Under the pieces are notes generated by a model. The model was given only the letters and a program-made list of their open reading frames with translations, was not told the origin of the DNA and made no database searches. The translations under genes and the position numbers were made by a program. 64,000 nt of DNA from Primulina eburnea (Eukaryota > Streptophyta > Magnoliopsida > Lamiales > Gesneriaceae), in assembly GCF_022965805.1 (NCBI RefSeq), contig NC_133108.1:44338051-44402050 (forward strand). Reading direction: 5' to 3'. Positions 48,301-59,670 of the stretch are shown piece after piece (within the stretch, counting starts at the first letter, position 1; the number at the start of each line of letters is the position of its first letter).

Positions 48301-50821
48301 CTCTCCCTCACTTCACTACATCTAAACCCTAGCTTGAGAGCCGCCGCTTCTGTTCTTCTCGACAATTTGACATACGGTAAGTACTTAGGTTCGTATTCAT
48401 CAGTGTCAAGTTTACTATTTTGTACCCGTCGTAATCATGTATTTTAATTTGTGAAGTCGGGGCGCTTGATGTTGTAGATGATGATTTTTGAAATTTTAAA
48501 ACTCGTGAGCTGAAAAAGGGTTATTAATATGTAAGTGATTGTGTTATCTAGCCTTGTTTATGTGTTTCCTGGTATTAACTTAGAATTTTGCCTGAAAAAT
48601 GTAATTTTTTTGTTCAATCTGAATCATGAAGGTGCAATTTATTGCGACGATTTTTAATAAAACCGTCGCTATGCAAAACAAGCGATGGTTGACAAAAAAC
48701 CGTTGCTCCTGTAGAGACGATTTACGAAACACCGTCGCTCATTTTGCGACAGTTTACTAAAAACCGTCGCTCATTTTGCGACAGATTCAAAATAACCGTC
48801 GCTATTATAGCGAAAATTTAACATAATTTGTTGCCAATATTGCGACGTTTTAACCGCTAATAAAAATAAGCAACAGTGTTCTAAAAACCGTCGCTTTTTA
48901 GCAACGATTTATAGTCAACCGTCACTACCGTAACGACGGTTTTTTGGACAACTGTCGCTAGTATTCGGCGACGAGTTTGTACCTGTCGCCATGTGCGACG
49001 GTATAATACAACCCGTCGCAATATACGGCGACGAATAAACATAAACCGTCGCCGATCTCGAACGGCAACGGTTTTGTATAAACCCTCGCAAATCGGCGAC
49101 GGTTTTTGAAGAAGCCATCGCTATTAGCGAATTTATGTACAAGTTATCCATTTATCAAACTTAGTATACCAAAAATAATTTTATTCCTAGATAATATTTT
49201 TTTCAAACCAAATTAACAATTTATTTCTTAAGCATCTAAATTTCGTCTCATCTCTCCCTCACTTCACTACATCTAAACCCTAGCTTCAGAGCCGCCGCTT
49301 CTGTTCTTCTCGGCAATTTGACTTACGGTAAGTACTTAGGTTCGTATTCATCGGTGTCAAGTTTACTATTTTGTATCCGTCGTAATCAAATATTTTAATT
49401 TGTAAAGTCGGGGAGCTTGATGTTGTAGATGATGATTTTTGAAATTTTACAACTCGTGAGCTGAAAACGGGTTATTAGTACGTACGTGATTGTGTTACCT
49501 AGCCTTGTTTCTGTGTTTCCTGGTATTAACTTAGAATTTTCGTGAAAAATGTAATTTTTTCGTTCAATCTGAATCATGAAGGTGCAATTTATTGCGACGA
49601 TTTTTAATAAAACCGTCGCTATGCAAAACCAGCGACGGTTGACAAAAAACCGTCGCTCCTGTAGCGACGGTTTACGAAACACCGTCGCTCATTTTGCGAC
49701 GGTTTACCTTTAGCGACAGATTCAAAATAACAGTCGCTATTGTAGCGATGGTTTAATACAAACTGTCGCTAATATTGTGACGTTTTAACCGCTAATAAAA
49801 TTAAGAGACGGTGTTCTAAAAACCGTCGCTTTTTAACAACGGTTTATAGTCAACCGTCGCTACTGTAAGGACGGTTTTTTGGACAAATATCGCAAATATT
49901 AGGCGACGGGATTGTACCGGTCGCAATGTGCGACGGTATAATGGAACCCGTCGCAATATATGGCGACGAATTTATCGCCCGATCTCGAACAGGGCGACGG
50001 TTGTGACAGGCGTCGCTTTTAGCGACGGAACTTACTGTATAAACCGTCGCCGATCTTGGTCGGCGACGGTTTTTGAGATGCGGTCGCTATTCGCGACGGT
50101 TATTGTCCTGTCTGTCGCAACTCGCTACGGTTTTCTCGTAGCCGTCGCTATTATTCTTTATATACCGAGGTTCGCGAACATTTTACATAAGCGATTTTCG
50201 TCTATCTCTGGTGGTAACGAATCTATAAATTTTTCCAAGTTTCGCTTTTTTATGTTATACTAACTATTTCATATTTATTTTGTAGATTTGCTACTCGGTG
50301 TGATTTTTCAGCGTGAAATTGCAAGTCTTCGCGCAACATCAGGTTTTAAATCTTTTTTTACAGAAAATTTAATACATAATTTTAATTTTTGTTAAATTAC
50401 GTGGTTGAAAGACTTGTACTTTAAATTAAATTTAATATCTTTTCGATGATATTTGTCATTCTCGATCTAGAACTTTTAAATTGAACACTTTCCCAATTAT
50501 AATGGATAAATATCATATTTTTGAAAAAGTAAAATAATGATTATGTTTGTCTCAATCATCCAAAAACAATATATTTATGCTCTCGTTACAAATATTTATT
50601 TATTATATTTTTCTCGATAGGATAAAAATAATTAGTTACATATTTTTAAAAAATTAATAAAATAAATTAAATAATTTTGCTAATAAAATAGTGTATTTAA
50701 TTGAATTTATAGATGATTATTAGATTTAAATATAATTTAAATCATTAACGAAATTGATTTTTTAATTTCATCATATATATCGATTTATAAATAATTGATA
50801 TATATATTAAATCATTTTAGT
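42360..50821 (+). repeat. Tandem array of chimeric promoter-leader/CACTA units
   Basis: Head-to-tail units alternate two parts. Part P (about 450 bp, starting AATTTATGTACAAGTTATCA) carries the promoter-proximal region, a leader exon with CTAAACCCTAGCTTGAGAGC and a donor CTACG|GTAAGT, and the start of an intron ending GAATCATGAAGGTGCA. Part T (about 460-500 bp) is the CACTA subterminal segment equal to 40798-41299. P copies start near 42788, 43694, 44588, 45511, 46356, 47268, 48180 and 49130, and the ninth, native one at 50822. Spacings between the AACCCTAG motifs are 907, 891, 925, 844, 912, 912, 951 and 1668 bp. The first and last P copies also have about 430 bp of further upstream promoter (from 42360 and 50391). 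The last T segment runs on to about 50390, equal to 41640 of the intact element. Unit 2 has an internal 80-bp duplication near 44030-44110 and a shortened T; unit 4 has a shortened T. Confidence 0.9.
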
Positions 50822-51298
50822 AATTTATGTACAAGTTATCAATTTATCAAACTTAGTATACCAAAAATAATTTTATTCCTAGATAATATTTTTTTTCAAA
50901 ATAAATTAACAATTTATTTCTTAAGATCACTTCACTACATCTAAACCCTAGCTTGAGAGCCGCCGCTTTTGTTCTTCTCGGCAATTTGACCTACGGTAAG
51001 TATTTAGGTTCGTATTCATCGCTGTCAAGTTTACTATTTTGTATACGTCGTAATCATGTATTTTAATTTGTGAAGTCGGGGTACGTATGTGATTGTGTTA
51101 CCTAGCCTTGTTTCTATGTTTCCTGGTATTAACTTAGAGTTTTGCGTGAAAAAAGTAATTTTTTCGTTCAATCTTAATCATGAAGGTGCACAACATCGAA
51201 TTATATTTATTGGAGTTATTTCTATCTGTTTGCATTAGTATCTTAGTGTTTGACTTTTTTTTTGACTTAGCTGGATTGGATCTGTTGGCGCATTTTTT
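50391..51298 (+). promoter_or_regulatory. Native promoter and 5' leader of the UTP18-like gene
   Basis: This is the ninth copy of the array's P sequence and the only one joined to the coding exon. The leader exon contains a telo-box (AAACCCTA at 50943-50950), an element common upstream of ribosomal-protein and ribosome-biogenesis genes. The leader intron runs from CTACG|GTAAGT (exon end 50995) to a pyrimidine-rich acceptor TTTTTGACTTAG|CTGG (exon start 51271). The ATG is at 51299. Confidence 0.7.
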
Positions 51299-53011
51299 AT
51301 GACGAGTTTGATTTCTCAAAACACTGTTCCCAAGGAGTCAACCAAGAAAAAGAAGAAGAGGGATAAAGATGAGGTTACATTTGCTCAAGCAGAGGAAGAA
51401 AGGTTTGAAGGTGGTCAAGAACTTGATTTGGATGTTACAAAGAATCAGAAGAGAAAACGTGGGAGAAAGGAAAAAGATGGCACAACGGAAATTGAACAGG
51501 AGAAGGAAATGAAGAAGCTGGAGAATTGTTTGTTTGGCTCCTTGTTCTCACCTCTTGAATTTGGGAAGGACGGTGAAGAAGAAGGCGGAGATGGGGTCGA
51601 CAATGGCTCCACATTGTTTTTTACTGACAGGTCTGCGAATTGTGTGTTGTCTGTGTATGAAGAGGATGTGGAGATGAGTAAAAGAGGTGTTGAGGGAGGA
51701 GAGGGAAACAAGCAAAGAAAACCTGTTTGGGTGGATGAAGAGGAGGAGAAAATTACTGTAGATATATCTAAAGTTAACAGATTGCGCAAACTAAGGAAGG
51801 AAGAGAATGAAAGTGTGATTTCTGGATCTGCATACATAGCAAGATTGAGAGCGCAGCATGTTAAAATGAATCCAGGTACTGATTGGGCACGACCCAATGC
51901 ACAGCTGAGAGATTATAGCTCTGATGATGATTCGGGTAAAGAAAGTGGGGTGGTGATGGCAAGTGGTTACGAGGATCCTGAAGATATTGATAATATCCTG
52001 AGAACAAATGGAGATCTTGTTGTAAAGCGGGGTATGAAACTATTACCTGGCCTTCTCGAGTACTCGAAACTGATAGATGCAAATGTGAAGGATCCTTCGA
52101 AAGCTCCAATAAATTCCGTTCAGTTCCACAATAACGCACAGTTGCTGCTTGTTGGTGGATTGGATCGGAAATTAAATTTCTTTCAAATTGATGGAAAGAA
52201 GAATGAAAAGATCCAAAGCATATTCCTTGAAGACTGTCCAATCAGAAATGCCTCTTTTTTACCCGATGGATCTCAGGTTATCATATCGGGAAGAAGAAAG
52301 TTTGCTTATAGCTTTGATTTAATCAAGGCCAGGGTGGATAAAATAGGCCCTCTCACGGGAAGGGAGGAGAAAAGCTTGGAGTCATTTGAAGTTTCCCCTG
52401 ATTCAAATATCATTGCTTTTCTTGGCCATGAAGGGTATATCTTATTAGTTTCATCCAAGACCAAGGAACTCATCGGAACCCTGAAAATGAATGGAACTGT
52501 TCGATCAGTAGCATTCACTAAAGATGGACAGCGATTGCTCAGTTCTGGTGGTGATGGCCGGATTTACCACTGGGATGTAAGAACTATGTCTTGCTTTCAT
52601 ATAGGTATAGATGAAGGTTGCATAAATGGTTCAGCTCTGTGTACTTCCCCAGTTGGAAATTTGTTTGCTGCTGGTTCAGATAGTGGTATCGTTAATGTTT
52701 ATGATAGAAATGAATTCTTGGGTTCGAAGAAGAAACCACTCAAAGCAATAGAGAACTTGACAACTAAGGTTGATTTTGTGAAATTTAACCCCGATGCCCA
52801 AATTCTTGCTATCAGCTCTAGAATGAAGAAGAACAGCTTGAAGCTGATTCATGTTCCATCATTCACTGTTTTCTCAAACTGGCCTCCATCAAACAGGACG
52901 TTGCAGTATCCAACCTGTATGGACTTCAGTCCGCATGGGGGTTTTATGGCAATGGGTAATGCTGCTGGAAAAGTGCTGTTGTACAAGCTGCATCACTACC
53001 ACCAGGCATGA
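51299..53011 (+). CDS. UTP18: U3 snoRNA-associated protein 18 (UTP18-like), WD40 protein
   Basis: A single coding exon of 570 residues. The N-terminal third is highly charged (KKKKKRDKDE, KRKRGRKEKDG) with acidic tracts and an LFGSLFSPLEFG motif. A middle segment (PVWVDEEEEKITVDISKVNR, then YIARLRAQHVKMNPGTDWA) is typical of UTP18. The rest, from about residue 255, is a WD40 propeller with SVQFHNNAQLLLVGGLDRKL, SVAFTKDGQRLLSSGGDGRI and YHWDV. UTP18 belongs to the t-UTP/UtpB part of the small-subunit processome and acts in nucleolar 18S pre-rRNA processing. It is intact. The unusual feature lies upstream: its promoter and leader are amplified nine times with CACTA fragments. Confidence 0.95.
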   Translation: MTSLISQNTVPKESTKKKKKRDKDEVTFAQAEEERFEGGQELDLDVTKNQKRKRGRKEKDGTTEIEQEKEMKKLENCLFGSLFSPLEFGKDGEEEGGDGVDNGSTLFFTDRSANCVLSVYEEDVEMSKRGVEGGEGNKQRKPVWVDEEEEKITVDISKVNRLRKLRKEENESVISGSAYIARLRAQHVKMNPGTDWARPNAQLRDYSSDDDSGKESGVVMASGYEDPEDIDNILRTNGDLVVKRGMKLLPGLLEYSKLIDANVKDPSKAPINSVQFHNNAQLLLVGGLDRKLNFFQIDGKKNEKIQSIFLEDCPIRNASFLPDGSQVIISGRRKFAYSFDLIKARVDKIGPLTGREEKSLESFEVSPDSNIIAFLGHEGYILLVSSKTKELIGTLKMNGTVRSVAFTKDGQRLLSSGGDGRIYHWDVRTMSCFHIGIDEGCINGSALCTSPVGNLFAAGSDSGIVNVYDRNEFLGSKKKPLKAIENLTTKVDFVKFNPDAQILAISSRMKKNSLKLIHVPSFTVFSNWPPSNRTLQYPTCMDFSPHGGFMAMGNAAGKVLLYKLHHYHQA

Positions 53012-54241
53012 TATATTTGGCGGTTGTCGTTCGAACGAGTTTTAATTTTTGTAGGAAGGGTTTTTGCTAGTAATTTATATGGATTCCGAAAATGCTACCT
53101 CTTCGAGGTGGTTATCCTTGAAATGTTTTTATTTCCTTGAGTATTCAGAAAATGCTACGGTTCTTTGAAATGATAGTACTTTTACTGATACTTGCCAGAA
53201 GGGTTGATCTTGAAATCGTGATATGTTTCATCCCATCTCATTACTTTGAATTCAGTTCAAAGTGGATATTTATGTATTCATGGCTTGCCAACTATTCAAA
53301 TTTCAATCGTGTGCATAACCTGAGAACTTTAACTATGTATTTCCACTCTGAAAACTGCTGTGGTCCGAATATATATAAAGTCAAAAACATACAAGCAGCA
53401 ACTTGATTGCTTCTTAACCAGGGACGTGCTCGTCCCTTCCACTCAGACACATTTGATAGGCACGCCATCTCATAACCGCCCGCCCAATGATGGACCGATT
53501 CCCCAACCTTAGACCAGCCGACCTCATATGGGTTATTTGAACAGTTTGCTTTGGGTTTCGAAGTCTCGACTCTTGACCTCCGAATTCTCGATAGCCTGCA
53601 TAGGATAAGCCTGATCCTGTACCCAAGCAAAAAAGTGAGGGCCTAAAACCGATCTGTTGATGAAATCATACTGCCTCAAGAACTTCACATGACATCTCAC
53701 CTCTATCTTTGAACATCCTATATAATCCCTATATATTATAAGTGTTTTAATTATGATAATTATTAAAAAAGAACATTATATTATGAAATCAACACACAAA
53801 TTTTTTCTGACATCTTTTTATATCTAAATTAGTTTCAGAGTTTTTTCAGAAATTTTAAAACTAGTCTGTTTAATAAAGTTTTTAAAATTTTTGAAAAGAA
53901 TAAATAGAAAGGATAATGATAAATATAACATTGTGTATAAATTGTTCGAATCCAAATTAATAAAATTAATTGTAACTAATTATTTACTAATGAATAATTA
54001 ATAGCGCGATGACATATGAGGATCCACATTACACAACATAGAGGAAGGATAGTACCACCAAATTTTGGCATGTTATGGCTAAAATAAATTCAACGTTAAA
54101 AATATGTTACACCCGATTAAAATATATTGTTAAACAAGGAGTGGAAATTTACATTAAAATTGCTTTAAAAAATGAGAAACAAATATGCATAAAAAATGTG
54201 ACGCTTACAAAATTTCATACATGAAACTTCTGATTCCCGAC
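53012..54241. other. Intergenic DNA with a GC-rich repeat-like island
   Basis: The 3' flank of the UTP18-like gene. At 53400-53645 a GC-richer block (minus strand GGTCAAGAGTCGAGACTTCG, AATCGGTCCATCATTGGGCG) is unlike its surroundings and gives overlapping ORFs in two frames. It may be a transposon fragment but was not identified. The rest is AT-rich. Confidence 0.4.
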
Positions 54242-57200
54242 CTAGTTATTTGTGGATATGCAACTTTGAAGGAAAGGATGCTCATACTTGACGTGTTTTT
54301 TCCAGAAGAGCTTGTACTTCTCAAGCCCGATATCTAACCATGGCTTCAAGTTTCCATCATAATGTATGACCGCAGCCTGCTCTATGTCCTCCTGCCTCAC
54401 ATTGGAGTCACAACCCAACCCGAGCAGCTGCCATTTCTTATTTAAAGGAACTGTATGTCCATAGAACGTGATCCATCCAATGGGCAAGCTTCCTGCTTTC
54501 CACAATGGCCGATCATTGCCCTGTGAAACGATGTTAATATGTTAAACTTTGTGAACGCCATTGTATTAAAGATTGAGACAGGAAGCAAGCGACCGGGTGC
54601 AGGTCCAAATTTTCTAAAGATGGGGATGAGGTGGGGTACGTGAAAAGATTTTGGAGGGCTAACAATTGCAGTTTAAGAAAAAGTGCACATAAAATTTCAA
54701 ATTTTCTGTCTGGTCGACTTTCTATGACATCTTCCCCTGGTAGTAAGTATTATCTACTCACCAATCGAAGGTACTTGTGATAAACTTGGGTTAAACTTCG
54801 TTGTCTCCATTGTTGTAGATCGAACAGGTTCATCCCAAAGGCCCACGTGCATGTGTTGGCATCAAATCTGTTTGCTAGTATGGGGTCTGTGAAATTGATG
54901 AACATATCCATACGGCGGAATGAAGGCTCCCCTTCATCGCATGTGCGAACAGCACCGTTTACCCTGCCTCGCATTTTCATGCTCCAGAGTTTTGTTAAAT
55001 CTTTTCTCACCACCACATCGTGATCAAGAAGGACGATCTTATTCAAATGAGGAAAAATATCTGGTAAATAAAATCGAAGGTGGTTCAGCTCAGAAGTGTA
55101 TCGTTGATCAACAGAAGCTTCCTTCTTCGTGGTTACATCGTATTTGGTTGATAACCATTGAAAACTGTCTGCGCTCTCAACATGGACGGTAGCTTTGCCG
55201 GGAGGATTTGATAAGAACCACATTGACAAAGATGGGAAGTTAAGCGAATCTGTCACTATATGAAATACTATTCTTCCGGGTTCCTGTCAAGTAAAGAAAA
55301 TTTGGTTGCATTATAGTATCAGATTCATATGCATGACTGAGAAGCAACATCGAGCCATTACTAATAACCCAAGACACCAATAAGCGCTAAACTACTTTGC
55401 TGTCACCATCACTTGTTTTCGTGACATTAAGGTTTTGCAGAGCATTCAAATAGTATTTAAAGTATAGTGCATAAACAAAATATAAATGCTTTATATATAT
55501 TTTATTTTTGCACAAAATGTATTCTAATCAAAATAGCATCAAACCTTCAATTTTTTGAGAAAAAAAACTATCATCATTTTTCTCAAAAATAAAAATACCT
55601 ATCATCATGGTAGTCAAGTTACTCGGCTCAAGTCTCAACTAATGAATCCCTTTACCAATGAAGTAGTTAAGCGAAGGAATAATATATATAACATGGTTAG
55701 TGGTTATTTTTAAAAAATAAAGAAAATATAAAGACAGAGAAACAATAGAAAAAACCGGATATCCTTCTTAGATTAAAAGTTATATTTCCCTGTATAATTT
55801 TACAATCAACATGCCATTAAAGATTTTAGTCATGTTACACAGAAGAATTTAAAATTAGAAGAGAGAAGCATGCCCAAAACTATTAGATCTTCCAATTAGA
55901 CTCTTCCCTTAATTCCAAATTTTCTCCATAACCAGAACATTCCCAATTTTTTTTCAATTAAATTTGCTCAAAGTTTTGAATGAATAATAGGAAAGAAAAT
56001 GGAAACATGTGTCACCAGGAAGAAAGAGCAGCAAAGCAGACCACTTACCCTAGCCATCGAAACAGTTGAGTTCACAACAACTGAACAAGCCAATATATTG
56101 TCAGAGAAAACAGCGAAGTGATAAAGATCAGGATCTTGTCGTTTACGTTTGTTAGGGAACTCCCTCTCCTCGGGTTCCAAAGCATAATATTCAGCAGTCA
56201 ATCTCATAGAAAGGCAGTGAAGACCTTTAGGGATGGTTCTTCCACCAAGTTCTTTAAGAAAATTTTCTTGAGTCCGGTGTGTCCTGACCTGCTCTTCAGC
56301 ATTATATGTCATAGCACGAAGTTTTTTCACCATAGCAGTGCAATCAGGGTATATACGACTAGCTTTCAACAAAGTAGAATCCATGGCTTTCATTTTCTGT
56401 AAAGCACTGAAGAAGCAGTCTTAATTTATCTTTAACCTTAATGAATTTTCATAGAACAGTAGCTTGTTAGTCCACCAAGTTAAAACCTATTATATATAAT
56501 TCCATGGAGTGAAATATCATAATAAAACTAACATATAATTTGGTTTATTTATCAGTATAGAAGTTGCTGTTTTAGCTTTTCTGCAAGAGCCTCGAGAGAA
56601 AGCACTAACAAGCCAAATATACTATCAATTGACTAAATATTAAAATCTTTTCCAGGATAAATAAGGGAGATCAAAACACCAAGCCAATTTAATGGAGATC
56701 TAGAAAAATAAGGAAATAATAGCAATCGCCTTTAAATATGAGGTTTGAGATCTTGAAACTGGTTTAATACATGACCAACTGACTATAAATGGATTGCCAG
56801 AAAACAACCATTCTAAAACTACAACTAACATCCAATTCTTGGAAAATGAAAGGCAAAATTTTGTTTGGTATATTAGAACTATAAAATGTTTACCAAGCCA
56901 TCCAACATCACTTACAAGTTTTCTGAACGATAGTAGTGGCTATCATACATAACAATGAATGTTGCTTGTCACTATCGCAAATCAAGTTATTTCACTCAAC
57001 TATAAAAAGCTCTTTTGGCATGGATGAAATGTAAAGACTGAGGAAAATGCTATACCTTCGAGACACACGGTAATCTTTAGTGCATTGACTCATGGCTCGC
57101 TGAACATCTTTAATTCGAAGTTTCAATTCTTTCACAAAATGAGAACTGCCATTTGCCGGTGAAAAATTTAAGTATGCTTTGGCCTTAACCACCTGGTCTT

Positions 57201-59085
57201 TCATCTCCTTTAACTTCTCATCTAGTATCCTCCTTGACATGTTAGGTGCATCCGTGTTGTTTGGAACTGTGTCTAAACGGGACATTTCCTTTATCAAGCA
57301 AAAGAAAAATGAAGGATTATTTGGGGAACACAATGGAGCTACAAGGAAATGAGAAAGAGAAGGAAAGGAGACACCCCTCCACCCACCCAAAAAATAAAAT
57401 AAAATAAAATAACAAAATGAAAAGTTATATTACATTTCACAGAGCAACGAGAAGACTTTCTATGAACACGCACCCCCAACGAACAATGGTTAAATAAAGA
57501 AATATGCAATGGCTTTTTATGAACAAGCACCCCAACGAACAATGGTTAAATAAAGAAATATACATTGGGGTGAAGGTATGAAAGAACATGAACAAATAAA
57601 ACAGCATGATCTCATCCTTGAACTCATGGCACCTGAGGCATATAATAAATTTACTACATGGCATGATCCCAGCCATCATAAACGAGACAAAATGGAGCAG
57701 TTCAAAGGAGGATCATCAGTGCTTCTTATATCGTAGTGAAAATGTTAGATTCACTGCCCCTTCATGATCCAACTTAAAACAAAATTCCGGAAACTTAAAG
57801 CATATGTTATGTGAACTGTAACGAGTGATCCTATATGTATGCCAAGGGTATATGAAATTTTTCATGATCCATAAGTTTAAATAGAACAATGAAACAAAAA
57901 ATTATGAATATAAAGGCATTTAGATCAACCAGATTATTGTACCTTAGTTCCACGCAAATCCTCCTGCTGCCTTTTCTGCATACCATCTTTTGAATCAGAT
58001 CTGGCAGCTGAATTTGCAACAAGATCATAGTCAAATGTGATTCAAAATTCTATGAAAAAAACAATATTTAATCTTCAAAAATCACATATGAACAATACCA
58101 ACCATTATTTACTGAAAAGTCAGCACCATCTGCAGAAACTCTAGAATCAACAGATCTTTTTTCCTCATCAGAACTAAAACTAACTCCAGAATTTGAGGTA
58201 TTATCTTTGTATACCACTAGGAGTGGTTCTTTCAAGCCTTCACTATCCTCCTAACAACAAGATCACAATTAGGAATAATTAAAAAAAATAAACTAATACA
58301 TGACATCTGTTAAACGAATTAGGCATACCGCATATAGTTGGTTACCTGCTCTATTAGATTAAGAGTGTGAGCCTCTGCTCGGCGTTTCTGTACAAGAAAA
58401 ATATGCAGCATAAATTACTTCAGCTTTTTATATATAAAAAAAACTCACATTCAGATGCTAAAATCTTCGAAGTTTGAGACTCGTGAGTGAATTGATGCTG
58501 CATACTATTGATGAGGGAAAAAAATAGTGAACCAAATCCAAACACTAAGTCATTTGAAAAAGTGATATCTTGATTCATAATTCTTAAAACTTTCGCAACC
58601 TTCGTCAACTGCTAGAAGAAAGTGGGAGAAGAAAGTCAAAGTCTAGGCAACTACGCTTTCAACAGAAGGAATCAAATAACATAATCCACATCAAAGCAAA
58701 CAAATGCAAGATCAATTCACCAACTGCTACAACAAATATTTTAACACCACAGAGATACATATGCAAAAAAAAAAAAAAAAACCGTCTGCGCATCAGCTAA
58801 ACAATAATATAACTAATCAGTCAAGCTCCAAATAAGAGAAATTCATACAATGATTGACAAATCTTCCACGAATTCTTTGGACACTGCAACAAGAGAAGAA
58901 CAGGGAAAATCACAAACCATAATAAACCCCACCAAAAAAAACACACAACACACGTGCCAAAAAAACCACTCGCCTTCGTAATTAATATGCTTGAGCCTAT
59001 GAGACAGTAGAAAAACATGAACAAAAACAGAAAAACCAAGCAACGAGAGGATCAAAATCCTCGTACATCTACGAAATGCCCTCAT
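54242..59085 (-). CDS. GAUT family GT8 galacturonosyltransferase, nine exons
   Basis: Exons (minus): 58974-59085, 58849-58883, 58346-58387, 58103-58250, 57943-58007, 57056-57288, 56049-56406, 54762-55283 and 54242-54520. They total 1794 nt, giving 597 residues with every phase matching. The N-terminus MRAFRRCTRILILSLLGFSV is a short cytosolic tail and signal anchor (about residues 9-28), as in Golgi type II enzymes. A stem region follows (EDSEGLKEPLLVVYKD), then a helical region (VKAKAYLNFSP) and a motif KLRAMTYNAEEQVR. The GT8 domain has LNHLRFYLPDIFP, the metal-binding D-H-D at 418-420 (LLDHDVVVRKDL), CTWAFGMNLFDL, and HYDGNLKPW at 558-566. GAUTs transfer galacturonic acid in pectin or related polymer synthesis. 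Motifs are nearest to the GAUT5/6/7 type, from memory. Intron 1 appears to have a GC donor (GAAG|GCGAGT). Confidence 0.92.
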
Positions 59086-59446
59086 CAGTTTCCTCCACAC
59101 GATCGGGCTAATCAAAAACCACTTGCATCAGAAACCGAAAAATCATCCTACGCATTTGCTTCTCAGATTCCCAAAAAACAGCAAAAACCAAATATATAAA
59201 AAAATTCCGATGAAATTAGAGTATTTCCTCGTTTATTCGCGAAAAACAACAAGATCCACGGAGAATACTTGTGTATACTGTCAACTCAAATCAAATGGAA
59301 TCGAATTGGAAATAAATTTTTTGTATTAAGCGACGAAGGCGGGTAGGCGTGGAGGTGGCACGTTCATATCAAGAAAAGGAATAAATAAATTGTTAATTAA
59401 CTTTAATTTATTAAATGTATGATTACGTGATATGTCTAAATGTCTA
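59086..59446. other. Upstream region of the GAUT gene
   Basis: Promoter and 5' UTR of the minus-strand GAUT gene. The frame is open upstream to another in-frame ATG at 59115, but the conserved N-terminus starts at 59085. No TATA box could be chosen with confidence. Confidence 0.4.
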
Positions 59447-59482
59447 TATATATATATATATATAATATATATATATATATAT
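59447..59482. repeat. (TA)n microsatellite
   Basis: About 18 TA units with one interruption. Confidence 0.9.
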
Positions 59483-59504
59483 AAATAACATATTAGTTTT
59501 GAGT

Positions 59505-59670
59505 AGGTCTTTTGTGAGACGAAAGATGGGTCAACCCTATCGATATTCACAATAAAAAATAATACTCTTAGAATACAAATTAATATTTTTTCATGAATGA
59601 CTCAAATAAGATATTTGTATCACAAACTACGACTCGTGACATCGTCTCACACAAGTTTTGTCATCAGTTT
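59505..59670 (-). mobile_element. MITE-like element, family M1 copy 4
   Basis: The minus strand reads ACTTGTGTGAGACGATGTCACG at its start, TTTGAGTCATTCATGAAAAAA and ATATCGATAGGGTTGACCCAT, then TCGTCTCACAAAAGACC. It is more diverged than the pair near 18 kb and has lost part of the right palindrome. Confidence 0.7.

Noticed and set aside
40555..50390. The regularly repeated GCGACGG motifs could be a CRISPR-like array
   Set aside because: The host is a plant nucleus, spacers are not unique, motifs alternate orientation, and the TIRs and larger repeat unit fit CACTA subterminal repeats.
51445..52518. Minus-strand ORFs of 70-150 codons inside the UTP18-like gene
   Set aside because: Antisense shadows of the long coding exon; Ser/Pro-rich composition mirrors the Lys/Glu-rich sense strand.
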